Below, in pieces: positions 28,013 to 37,338 of a stretch of 64,000 nucleotides of DNA. The first letter of the stretch is position 1. Every line of letters starts with the position of its first letter. A program made the position numbers and the translations under genes. This DNA is from Candidatus Brachybacter algidus (GTDB lineage Bacteria; Bacteroidota; Bacteroidia; Chitinophagales; Saprospiraceae), in NCBI GenBank assembly GCA_016711705.1, contig JADJSK010000013.1, forward strand, positions 427,195 to 491,194, written 5' to 3'. The notes below the pieces were generated by a model. That model had not been told where the DNA came from and did no database searches. It worked only from the letters and a program-made list of their open reading frames with translations.

Positions 28013-28432
28013 AAAGCTGTTAGCTATTGGCCATTGGCTATTGGCTCTGATGTGGAAGCGAGATAAATTTGTTGTTAAAGTAAAGATTCTGTGTAAAAAT
28101 TGAATTATACTAAAGTATTTATCATTCATTACTCATTACCCATCATTAAAAGCTGTTAGCTATTGGCCATTGGCTATTGGCTCCGATGTGGAAGCGAGAT
28201 AAATTTGTTGTTAAAGTAAAGATTCTGTGTAAAAATTGAATTATACTAATGTATTTATCATTCATTACTCATTACTCATTACCCATTACCCATCATTAAA
28301 AGCTGTTAGCTATTGGCCATTGGCTTTTGGCTCTGATGTGGAGGTGAGATAAATTTGCTATGAAAGCGTAGACTCTTTGTACAAATTGAACTATGCTTAT
28401 GTATTTATCACTCATCACCTGATCACCTGATC
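28013..28432. repeat. three tandem copies of a 135-150 bp repeat
   Basis: Units start AAAGCTGTTAGCTATTGGCC at 28013, 28148 and 28298. Each runs through GCTCTGATGTGGAAGCGAGA-type sequence, AAATTTGTTGTTAAAGTAAA and an ATCATTCATTACTCATTACC-type end. The third copy is the most diverged and the second has extra ATTACTC units. They fill the gap 27860-28454 on the 3' side of pckA. No gene is seen; the start of the gap (27860-28012) is unremarkable AT-rich DNA. Confidence 0.85.
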
Positions 28433-28454
28433 ACCCCATCACCTCATTAAAATT

Positions 28455-30053
28455 CTACCCCTTCGGCGCTGCATCCCTTATCTCCTGAGCAGCTTCATCA
28501 GCAAACTTGGCAAAGTTCTCATTGAAATCTCTCGCAAGCTGTGTCGCCTTTTGATCATAAGCTGCTTTGTCTGTCCAGGTATTTTTAGGATCCAGTATCT
28601 CAGAAGGCACGTCAGGACAAGATACCGGTATATTCAGTCCAAATATTTCATGTTTGTGGTAAGCTACATTGTTTAACTTTCCACGGATAGCCGCAGCGAT
28701 CATAGCTCTTGTATATTTGAGTTTCATTCTGCTCCCTACACCGTATGGTCCACCTGTCCAACCGGTATTGACCAACCAGACATTGGCACTGTAGCGTTCC
28801 ATTTTATCTCCCAACATCGCTGCATATCTGGCAGGATGTAATGCCAAAAATGGTGCGCCGAAGCATGCAGAGAAAGTGTTTTGTGGTTCCTTAATACCTG
28901 CCTCTGTTCCTGCCACCTTAGCGGTATAGCCGGAAATAAAGTGGTACATGGCCTGACCTTTGGTTAACTTAGAAATGGGAGGCAATACACCGTATGCATC
29001 ACAGGTGAGGAAGAAAATATTCGCAGGGTGAGGCCCTTTGGATACTGGAAGGGCATTTTCGATGTGGTGCATCGGATAAGAAACCCTTGTGTTTTCAGTG
29101 ATTGAAATATCCTCAAAGTCCGGCGTTCTGGTCCCATCAATAAAAACTATATTTTCGAGAATGGCGCCATGCTTAATAGCTTTATAGATCTCAGGCTCAC
29201 TTTCTTCACTTAGATTGACCGTTTTAGCATAGCAACCACCTTCGAAGTTGAATACACCTTCGTTCGTCCATCCATGTTCATCATCTCCAATTAGATTACG
29301 TTCAGGATCAGCTGAAAGCGTGGTTTTACCTGTGCCACTTAAGCCAAAGAATATGCTCGTATCCCCTTGTTTCCCGGTATTTGCAGAACAGTGCATTGGA
29401 AATACACCTTTGTCCACAGGTAATAAGAAGTTAAGTACTGAAAATATACCTTTTTTTATTTCTCCTGTGTAGCCCGATCCACCTATTAGTACTTTCTTTT
29501 TAGTAAAATCTATAATTGAAAAATTGTGCTGTCTTGTACCATCTGTCGCCGGATCAGCGAAAAATAGCGGGGCGCAGATAATGGTCCAGTCAGGAGCTTG
29601 TCCTTCTTCATTGCGATCAGGTCTGAGAAACATATTATTTGCAAACATATTGCTCCAGGGGTATTCTGAAATAGTGCGGACATTTAATCTGTAATTCTCA
29701 TCTGCACAGACGTAATTATCTCGGATGAAAACGTCCTTGCCATCCAGATATGCCAGCATTTTTTCTTCCAATTGTTGAAATTTGCCTGCATCGAACCTTG
29801 TGTTGAAACCGCCCCAATTCACTTCTGATTCGGTTTTATCATCACTCACGATAAATTTATCTTTGGGAGACCTACCCGTATATTCCCCAGTTTGGATGGA
29901 TAGAGCACCTTTGTCAGATAAGAATCCCTGACCTCTGAGGATAGTTTCTTCTATTAGTAATTCTGGTGTGGCATTATAATATACCTTGCCTGGATTCTTG
30001 ATGCCTATTTTATCCGTTAAGTTTTTTATATTGTTGTTTTCTTTATTACTCAT
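28455..30053 (-). CDS. pckA: phosphoenolpyruvate carboxykinase (ATP)
   Basis: It converts oxaloacetate plus ATP to phosphoenolpyruvate, the first committed step of gluconeogenesis, in the cytoplasm. The protein has 532 residues, normal for the ATP-type enzyme. Motifs are TGRSPKDKFIV, FPMHCSANTGKQGDTSIFFG, the P-loop-like GLSGTGKTTLSADP, DDEHGW, FEGGCYAKTVNL (kinase-specific loop) and NTGWTGGPYGVGSRM. The start ATG at 30053 is well placed. It is divergent from the symporter gene, with 220 bp between them, and has the triplicated repeat just beyond its stop. Confidence 0.95.
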   Translation of the reverse strand: MSNKENNNIKNLTDKIGIKNPGKVYYNATPELLIEETILRGQGFLSDKGALSIQTGEYTGRSPKDKFIVSDDKTESEVNWGGFNTRFDAGKFQQLEEKMLAYLDGKDVFIRDNYVCADENYRLNVRTISEYPWSNMFANNMFLRPDRNEEGQAPDWTIICAPLFFADPATDGTRQHNFSIIDFTKKKVLIGGSGYTGEIKKGIFSVLNFLLPVDKGVFPMHCSANTGKQGDTSIFFGLSGTGKTTLSADPERNLIGDDEHGWTNEGVFNFEGGCYAKTVNLSEESEPEIYKAIKHGAILENIVFIDGTRTPDFEDISITENTRVSYPMHHIENALPVSKGPHPANIFFLTCDAYGVLPPISKLTKGQAMYHFISGYTAKVAGTEAGIKEPQNTFSACFGAPFLALHPARYAAMLGDKMERYSANVWLVNTGWTGGPYGVGSRMKLKYTRAMIAAAIRGKLNNVAYHKHEIFGLNIPVSCPDVPSEILDPKNTWTDKAAYDQKATQLARDFNENFAKFADEAAQEIRDAAPKG

Positions 30054-30273
30054 ATTTCTTTTTTTTTATCAAGTAGCCGTAAAATTATATGAAATATATA
30101 GAAAAAACAAACATAATTATGGTTGAAATCAGCGATCGAGGTTATTATTTTTAAATTTTAATGATTACTTTGCGCCCCCTAGCATCAATATATTAAACGG
30201 TCACAGGGATCTTTTCCAATAGAAAAATTTACTGGAAAAGTTTTTAATCTTTCATTTAAGAACAATATTCAAC

Positions 30274-31671
30274 ATGGGTCGAAAGAATTTAAGCGTCATT
30301 ATCATCCTCCTTGCACTATTCATAGTTGGGATATTACAACTATCTCTTTCATACTTTGGGGCGAATATTCATTCTACCATCATCACTTCTTCCCATATTC
30401 TGGTCATGGCAGCATTCATTTTTTATGCCATACAGAAGAAAAATCTTACTACATGGATTTTAGTTTCTATGGTGATTGGTGCTTTAATCGGACATGAATT
30501 TCCTGATGTTGGTCAGAATATGAGGGTGCTTAGTCAGGTCTTTCTTAAACTGATAAAGACCATAATCGCACCCATCTTATTTTCAACACTAGTAGTAGGA
30601 ATTGCCGGACATTCAAACCTAAAGCAAGTGGGAAGAATGGGCTGGAAGTCCATTTTGTATTTTGAGGTCGTAACTACTTTTGCTTTGATAATAGGTTTGA
30701 TAGCCATCAATATATCCCAAGCCGGTGTAGGTATTGTTTTACCGGAAGGTATGCATGAGACGCTGCCCGAGGTGACAGTTTCTACTTGGCAAGACATCAT
30801 TTTACACATCTTCCCTGAAAATATCGCCAAATCCATATACCATGCGGAGGTGCTGCCAATTGTGGTCTTTAGCGTATTGTTTGGAATCGGGCTTGCCATG
30901 CTGGATGAAAGGAAGAAAAGACCTATGCTTGAATTCTGTGAAAGTCTTGCAGAAACGATGTTCAAGTTTACAAATATCATCATGTATTTCGCACCTGTAG
31001 GTGTAGGGGCGGCTATCGCTTACACTGTAGGACATATGGGATTGGGGATTTTAGTAAACCTGATTCAATTATTATTGACACTTTATGCAGCATTGATCGT
31101 ATTCGTGCTCGGAGTGCTGTTGCCAGTGGCATTGATAGCCAGAATTCCTGTCATAAACTTTCTGAAAGCCGTTATAGAACCTATGTCAATTGCTTTTGCA
31201 ACTACTTCATCTGAATCTGCCCTGCCTAAAGCAATGCAGGCAATGGAGAGACTTGGTGTGCCAAGGAAGATAGTTGCTTTTGTTATTCCAACCGGTTATA
31301 GCTTTAATCTGGATGGAACCACCTTATATCTTTCACTTGCTTCCATCTTTGTCGCTCAGGCGGCTGGCATGCATATGGACGTACCAACACAAATATTATT
31401 GGTATTCACATTGATGCTTACCAGTAAAGGTGTGGCAGGTGTGCCAAGGGCTTCTTTGGTGATTTTACTTGCTACAGCAGCTCAGTTTAATCTTCCGACA
31501 TGGCCTATACTAGTCATTTTGGGTATAGATGAATTGATGGATATGGCGCGCACTTCGATCAACGTAATGGGCAATTGTCTGGCATCTTGTGTAGTGGCAA
31601 GATGGGAAGGCGAATTCGTTCCGAGAGACCCTTCCTTGCCGTTGGAATCTGAACAAATCATTACCACTTAA
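30274..31671 (+). CDS. dicarboxylate/amino acid:cation symporter (DAACS family)
   Basis: The protein has 465 residues with about eight membrane helices and two re-entrant loops. Family signatures are FLKLIKTIIAPILFSTLVVG, the hairpin AFATTSSESALPKAM (Ser-rich HP1), GYSFNLDGTTLYLSLASIF, TSKGVAGVPRASLVIL (HP2) and DELMDMARTSINVMGNCLAS. Such carriers take up glutamate, aspartate or C4-dicarboxylates with Na+ or H+. Substrate specificity cannot be read from the sequence with certainty. It is divergent from pckA, and uptake of C4-dicarboxylates would feed that step; this link is inference. Confidence 0.92.
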   Translation: MGRKNLSVIIILLALFIVGILQLSLSYFGANIHSTIITSSHILVMAAFIFYAIQKKNLTTWILVSMVIGALIGHEFPDVGQNMRVLSQVFLKLIKTIIAPILFSTLVVGIAGHSNLKQVGRMGWKSILYFEVVTTFALIIGLIAINISQAGVGIVLPEGMHETLPEVTVSTWQDIILHIFPENIAKSIYHAEVLPIVVFSVLFGIGLAMLDERKKRPMLEFCESLAETMFKFTNIIMYFAPVGVGAAIAYTVGHMGLGILVNLIQLLLTLYAALIVFVLGVLLPVALIARIPVINFLKAVIEPMSIAFATTSSESALPKAMQAMERLGVPRKIVAFVIPTGYSFNLDGTTLYLSLASIFVAQAAGMHMDVPTQILLVFTLMLTSKGVAGVPRASLVILLATAAQFNLPTWPILVILGIDELMDMARTSINVMGNCLASCVVARWEGEFVPRDPSLPLESEQIITT

Positions 31672-32063
31672 CTTATAATTCAGTAATCAAAATAACTTCA
31701 TTTAAAGGTATTTTGAATTTTATTAAAATGTTAAGCGTTGTACAAAATGCTAATATAAATGACGCCATATTTTTTCAGAATTAGAAGCTTTCCGACGGAG
31801 GCATTGATAGCTGACTAGTATTTAGTCCCAAGCGAGCGAGATCCATCAATAAATTGAAAATGATAGGTTGTTATCACTTAAAATAAAAATTATGATTCAA
31901 TTAGTTAGATACCAAATAGTTTCAAACATTAACCAATTACCTTCGTTGCTTAAGTGATAAAACTTGGACCAACTCGCTTTTTTAGTTGACAATGTTTTGG
32001 CTTAAAAACTAACTTCAATAAAGATATTTACGAAATATAACTTCACATAAATTAAACTGTTTT
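31672..32063. other. 392-bp intergenic region with a loose inverted repeat
   Basis: No gene is visible. TTATCACTTAA (31872-31882) and TTAAGTGATAA (31951-31961) are inverse copies, bracketed further out by AAGCGAG and CTCGCTT. This could be a leader structure for the S9 peptidase gene or a decayed element. Support is weak. Confidence 0.4.
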
Positions 32064-34703
32064 ATGAAAAAATTATTATTAGTGTGCTTATTGACTTTAA
32101 ATTATTTATCGAATATGACAGCACAAACTCCGATCCTGGACAGGGATCTTTTCTTTGGTAATCCACAGATCGCCGCCGGGCAATTAAGTCCGGATGGTAA
32201 ATGGATCTCCTTTATGAAAGAATATAAAGGCATCATGAATGTTTGGGTAAAGGCTTTCAATGAGTCCTTTGACAAAGCGCGTCCATTGACTGATAGCCAA
32301 AGACCATTCAATGGGTATTTTTGGACAGATGATAGCAAATACATCTTGTATGTAAAAGACAAGGATGGCGATGAGAATATCAATGTTTTTGCAGTGAATC
32401 CAAAGGACCAAGGGGTAGATGGTAATGTTCCTGAATCCCGTAATCTTACACCATTGAAAGATGTGGCAGCTCAGATATATATGGTGAGTGATAAAGATCC
32501 TGACAAATTGATGGTGGGGCTGAATGACCGCGACAAGGCTTGGCATGATTTGTATGAACTTAAAATCTCTACAGGTAAACTTACGTTGAAATATGAAAAT
32601 AAAGAACGTGTCACAGGTTATGACTTTGACTGGGATGAAAATCTAAGGTTATTGTACAAAACCGATGAAAAAGGCAGTACGATCATGTATAGAATAGATA
32701 AGGATGGCAGTCTGGCGCCTATCTATGATTTCTCAGTGACAGAATCTGCATATGTGAGCTCTTGGAATGAGGACAATACAAAGGCTTATCTGGTGTCAAA
32801 TAAGGGTGACCTCAATCTATCGACATTATTTTTGATGGATCCAATGACTTCTAAATTAACCAAGATCGAAAGTGATCCAAAAGGTAAGGTTGATTTTGGT
32901 GGAATACAGATCGATAGAAATACAAGAAAGATCATCTGCACGAATTATGTGGCAGATAAAACTGAATATATTTGGAGAGACAAAAATTGGGAAAGTAATT
33001 ATAAATTTCTTCAATCCAAATTTCCGGGGAGAGAGATTAGCTTCCAAAGTTCTACCAAAGATTATTCAAAATTCCTTGTAGGAGTTGGTGGAGATAAATA
33101 TGCTTCTGAAGCTTACTTTTTTGATGCTAAAACTAAAGAAACTATACATCAATATACTCCCAGACCGGAGTTGAAAAAGGTTGAGAAATATCTGACGGAA
33201 ATGAAGCCTATCAGTTACAAAAGTAGTGACGGACTTATGATTCCCGCTTATCTAACTTTACCTCCGGGCGGAAAAACTAAAAATCTTCCTGTAGTGATTT
33301 TGGTGCATGGTGGACCTAAAGGACCCAGGGATTATTGGGGATATAATCCACAAGTTCAATTCCTTGCCAATAGAGGTTATGCTGTTTTGCAGCCAAATTT
33401 CAGAGCAAGTGGTGGTTATGGCAAAGCATTTCTAAATGCAGGAGATCTTCAATGGGGTAAACTTATGCAAGATGACATTACTTGGGGTGTTAAACATCTC
33501 ATCAGTACAGGAGTTGCAGATAAAAATAAAGTCGCTATCATGGGTGGAAGTTATGGTGGGTATGCTACGTTGGCGGGACTTGCCTTTACTCCTGATGTCT
33601 ATGCTTGCGGTGTGGATATCGTAGGCCCTAGTAATATCTTAACCCTACTTGGATCCGTACCAGCATATTGGGAAGCCGGAAGAGCATTCTTATATGGTAT
33701 GGTAGGTGATCCAAATACCGAAGCCGGAATGGCAATGATTAAAGCGGCAAGTCCATTATTCAGTGCTGACAAAATCGTTAAGCCTTTGCTCATCATCCAG
33801 GGTGCCAATGACCCAAGGGTTAAAAAGGCAGAGGCTGATCAGATCGTAATTGCATTACGTGATAAAGGTAAAAAAGTTGATTACTTATTAGCTGATGATG
33901 AAGGTCATGGATTTGCCAAACCTGTCAATCGCATGGCTATGTATGCTGAAGTAGAGAAATTCCTTTCTACGGTACTTGGTGGAGTATATCAAAAAGATAT
34001 GCCTGCAGATGTGACTAAACGTTTGGCTGAATTAAGAGTAGATGTTAAGAGTGTCACCTATACACCGAAAGAAGAAACAGCGGTTAGTACAAGTCTACCG
34101 GCAATCGACAATAAATTTGCCGCTACTTCGACTGACTATGATCTTGTTATAGAGGTTCAGGGACAGACTATTCCGATGGCAATGAAACGCACCATTACTC
34201 AAAAGGGCGATAACTGGATGATATCTGATGTAGCAAGCGGTCAAATGGGTGAAATGAAAGATGAGATCCTGTTTAACTCCAACTTTACACCCATCTCAAG
34301 AAATGTAGAGCAAATGGGCATGAAAATCCCTGTGACCTATAGCGCTAACAAAGTGGAAATGGAAGTACAGGGCAAGCCAATGTCTATGGACTTCAAAGGA
34401 GCTATGATTACAGATGGTGCCGGGATGGACATGATCATAGCAGGTCTGCCACTGAAAGAAGGATATACAATAAATGTTGAAATGCCGGATATGTCTACCA
34501 TGAAATCTAAGCAAGTTACTGTTAAGGTAATTGGTAAGGAAATGCTTAATAATATCGAGCACACCATGGTAGAGGTCGTATCAGCTGACAATGAAAATGA
34601 TAAAATTACATTGTGGATAAATCCTGCGACGAAAAGCGCAACGAAGATGGTTCAAATCCTGCCTGCTATGGGCAATGCGAAAATGACGACGACGATGAAG
34701 TAA
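32064..34703 (+). CDS. S9-family (prolyl oligopeptidase-type) peptidase with an extra C-terminal domain
   Basis: The protein has 879 residues with signal peptide MKKLLLVCLLTLNYLSNMTAQ. An N-terminal propeller (about 30-370) precedes an alpha/beta-hydrolase domain with the nucleophile Ser496 in GGSYGG, Asp583 in GANDPR and His615 in DEGHGF. It should cleave short peptides in the periplasm or outside the cell. Ordinary S9 enzymes of this type end near residue 650. Here about 200 more residues follow (from about 680: YDLVIEVQGQTIPMAMKRTI ... ITLWINPATKSATKMVQILP), a Met-rich beta domain resembling DUF3108-type folds. The frame is intact and a strong terminator follows. Confidence 0.9.
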   Translation: MKKLLLVCLLTLNYLSNMTAQTPILDRDLFFGNPQIAAGQLSPDGKWISFMKEYKGIMNVWVKAFNESFDKARPLTDSQRPFNGYFWTDDSKYILYVKDKDGDENINVFAVNPKDQGVDGNVPESRNLTPLKDVAAQIYMVSDKDPDKLMVGLNDRDKAWHDLYELKISTGKLTLKYENKERVTGYDFDWDENLRLLYKTDEKGSTIMYRIDKDGSLAPIYDFSVTESAYVSSWNEDNTKAYLVSNKGDLNLSTLFLMDPMTSKLTKIESDPKGKVDFGGIQIDRNTRKIICTNYVADKTEYIWRDKNWESNYKFLQSKFPGREISFQSSTKDYSKFLVGVGGDKYASEAYFFDAKTKETIHQYTPRPELKKVEKYLTEMKPISYKSSDGLMIPAYLTLPPGGKTKNLPVVILVHGGPKGPRDYWGYNPQVQFLANRGYAVLQPNFRASGGYGKAFLNAGDLQWGKLMQDDITWGVKHLISTGVADKNKVAIMGGSYGGYATLAGLAFTPDVYACGVDIVGPSNILTLLGSVPAYWEAGRAFLYGMVGDPNTEAGMAMIKAASPLFSADKIVKPLLIIQGANDPRVKKAEADQIVIALRDKGKKVDYLLADDEGHGFAKPVNRMAMYAEVEKFLSTVLGGVYQKDMPADVTKRLAELRVDVKSVTYTPKEETAVSTSLPAIDNKFAATSTDYDLVIEVQGQTIPMAMKRTITQKGDNWMISDVASGQMGEMKDEILFNSNFTPISRNVEQMGMKIPVTYSANKVEMEVQGKPMSMDFKGAMITDGAGMDMIIAGLPLKEGYTINVEMPDMSTMKSKQVTVKVIGKEMLNNIEHTMVEVVSADNENDKITLWINPATKSATKMVQILPAMGNAKMTTTMK

Positions 34704-34724
34704 ATTGTTTTGATAAAATATGAG

Positions 34725-34758
34725 TCCCGGTTGTGTGTGCATGGCCGGGATTTTTTTT
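34725..34758 (+). terminator. intrinsic terminator after the S9 peptidase gene
   Basis: Stem TCCCGG (34725-34730) pairs with CCGGGA (34745-34750) and is followed by eight T. Confidence 0.85.
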
Positions 34759-34778
34759 GTGAAGTGAGGAAGTGAGGA

Positions 34779-34813
34779 GCTTGCCTGCCAAAGTCAAAGC
34801 GGCGGCAGGGTGA
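34779..34813 (-). repeat. 35-bp dispersed repeat
   Basis: The reverse complement matches 23177-23211 with a single mismatch (CCTGCCGCCGCTTTG...GGCAGGCAAGC). Both copies are GC-rich islands within CTCACC/GTGAGG-type microrepeats. Related GGCAGGCAAGC strings occur at 56504-56514. Confidence 0.7.
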
Positions 34814-34954
34814 AAATGGAAAATGGAAAATTGACAATGAGGCGAAGAGTGAGGAGTTTTTATTAATCTGGTCAGAATTATTTTTCAAAAAAGGGCTTCA
34901 TGTTATAAAAATAAGGCTCGCAGAAGTTTTTGTTCAGAATATAGTTAAAGATTT

Positions 34955-35156
34955 AGGTAGCCACTTACGGGGCAATTTTTCTTATGATTATATAGTGTTA
35001 CAATCAATCATGCCCTGCGGCCCAATGCTGAACGCAATAATATTTTAATATGCATAGAGGAGGGTAAGTTTCATTATGTTGATGTTGGCGCCTTTAGGTG
35101 TCACATGTTTGTAACAAAGTAAGCCGGAGTGACACATGCCCCGTAGGTGGCTACCT
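34955..35156. repeat. 202-bp element with 20-bp terminal inverted repeats
   Basis: The left end AGGTAGCCACTTACGGGGCA (34955-34974) is the inverse of 35137-35156 with one or two mismatches. An internal GTGTCACATG/GAGTGACACATG pair lies near the right end. No transposase is encoded. It is the main feature of the 34759-35618 gap; the rest is strongly AT-rich sequence that may hold the promoter of the following gene set. Confidence 0.65.
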
Positions 35157-35618
35157 TTTTTTGCATCAGTGGAAGCAGCATCGAAAAGACAGCTCCAAAA
35201 TACTCCATAACCTTCAAGAATGAGGAGAAATAGAATGTTTAGTTGATGCTGCTTAGTAGTGTAAAATTCCAATAAATTTTAGTTATAGAGGGGAAATCTA
35301 TCTACCATAGAATTGTTTGCAAATTCATTTTTTTGCACAAATTCTTAACATAGGTTAATAAGTTTCAGATTTTCACATAAAATATGAACCCGAAAATTGC
35401 AATTAATAGAATTAAATATTATATTTGATTTCTAACCTATATTAATTACAATTAAAAACTTTGCATGATTACAATTTCACTTAATTACATTTAAATTTTA
35501 CTAATTTAATTAGAAATTAATTCTGATTATATAATGCACTTTTCTAAGGATATCCCTTAGATACTGGTTTTCAATTGCTCTTAATAAGGGTTTGAGGTTT
35601 AGTTTACCCAAACTGCTT

Positions 35619-37338
35619 ATGAAATATTTTAAAATTATATTGCTACTTTTTATTCCGATCTGCCTTGCTGGTCAGGATGTGGAACAAGAATTCAATTCTT
35701 TTAAAGATCGATGGAGTAAAGACCCTCTTAAATTATCAAGCAGCATAGGATTCAATTCTACCTTTTCCGGATCAAATGATGACAACAGTTACCGCATCCC
35801 TTTTGGTTATAACATATTTGGTAATATTAATTTTGATTTTCTTGGCATTCAAGCTCCACTAGGTTTCTTTTACTCCAATCAAAACACACAGTTTAATTTA
35901 CCTGCTTACAGATTCATAGGCATAAGCCCTTCTTACAAAGGATATACCCTACACTTGGGTGATAGAAATATGCAATTCAGCCCCTATACTTTTAATAATA
36001 TTGGATTCACTGGTGTAGGAATTGAAGCAGATAACAATGGATTGCATATAAAGAGCTTCTATGGCCGAATTCAGCGTGCCACGATCAAGGACATTAATAC
36101 ACACAATAATTTCACGAGTGCATTCAAGCGGATGGCTTGGGGTGCAAACGCTGAGTATAAGATCAAAAATAGCTTATTGGGACTGCAGTTATTTCATGCC
36201 AGTGATGATGTAAATAGTATTCCAATTGCGAATCCTGATTCTATAAAACCTCAGAGCAACTCAATTCTTGGTTTAAAATTCGAACAAAAATTTGGCATTA
36301 TTAGCCTTAAATCTGAATATGCATTTAATGCTTTAAGTAGAGACGCAAGTTTGGAAAACACGAATGATAACAAACATTTATTGTCATTCGTAAACAAAGA
36401 CAATAACTCTACCGGTATTTACAATGCATTTCGCTCCGCTATTGAGGTAACTATCAATAAATCCTTTGTCGGCTTAGATTTCGAAAGGATTGATCCCGGA
36501 TACGAGTCTCTGGGAACCTTGTTCTTTAATAATGACATGGAGACTATTTCTTCCTTTCTGAGGATGCCGTTTTTGAAAAATAAATTGCAAACTAATTTTC
36601 GTTTTGGACTCCAAAGGAATAATCTCAAAAAACTCGAATTAATTCCTACAGACGTTGGACGACCTCTGCTAATATAGCCTATCAGGCGAGTAAAAAACTT
36701 CATTTAATGTTAATTTTAACAACTTTCACTTCGATCAAAAGACCTATATAAATCCTACACCCTTTTTAGATGTAGATACCATTTTTATTACGCAGAATAA
36801 TCTCAATGCAGGACTTGGATTTAACCATAATATTAATGACAAAAACAAGATCCTTATTTCCTTATCATACAATAATTCCAACTCAAGAAAAAATGATATT
36901 ATTCAACAGAATGCTGATGTGACCAATATCTTGGGCAATGCCATGTATATGGTAAATTCAAGCAATGGGTTGAACTATGGTTTTACTTTAACTTATAGTA
37001 ATCTGAATTATGCACTTGGAAATACCACATTAATAGGCCCATCTGCACAAATGTCAAAGGATTGGATCAAAGAAAAATGGTCTTCTTCATTTTCAGCCTC
37101 TTTTTTTTCCGGAAATGCTAATAAAATGAAAAACCAAATTCTTAGATTTTATCTCACTAATAGCTATTCATTGACAAAAGAATTGAAAACAAATTTTCAA
37201 TTAATGTTTAATCACATTAAGAATAAAAATGAGACGCCAAACAATGACTTGTTCCTTAATCTAAGTATTAATTATACGATGGAAAGTAAAACCATAATCA
37301 AATCATTCAAGAAAAAGCAATTGAATAATGAGATATAA
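35619..37338 (+). pseudogene. outer-membrane beta-barrel-like protein, two frameshifts
   Basis: The preferred ATG is 35619, giving the signal peptide MKYFKIILLLFIPICLAGQ (a TTG at 35592 is also in frame). The first frame ends at 36677. A second frame then reads RRWTTSANIAYQASKKLHL, and a third continues NFNNFHFDQKTYINPTPF through to INYTMESKTIIKSF at 37338. Read together this is one protein of about 570 residues made of amphipathic strands, consistent with an outer-membrane barrel. Both breaks fit loss of one base (the second in TTAATTTT, where TTAAATTTT restores the frame). It is the first gene of the putative toxin-delivery set and overlaps the next gene by 11 bp. Confidence 0.7.

Noticed and set aside
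28013..28432. CRISPR array
   Set aside because: Units are 135-150 bp, three in number and similar over their full length; there are no short identical repeats with unique spacers and no cas genes.
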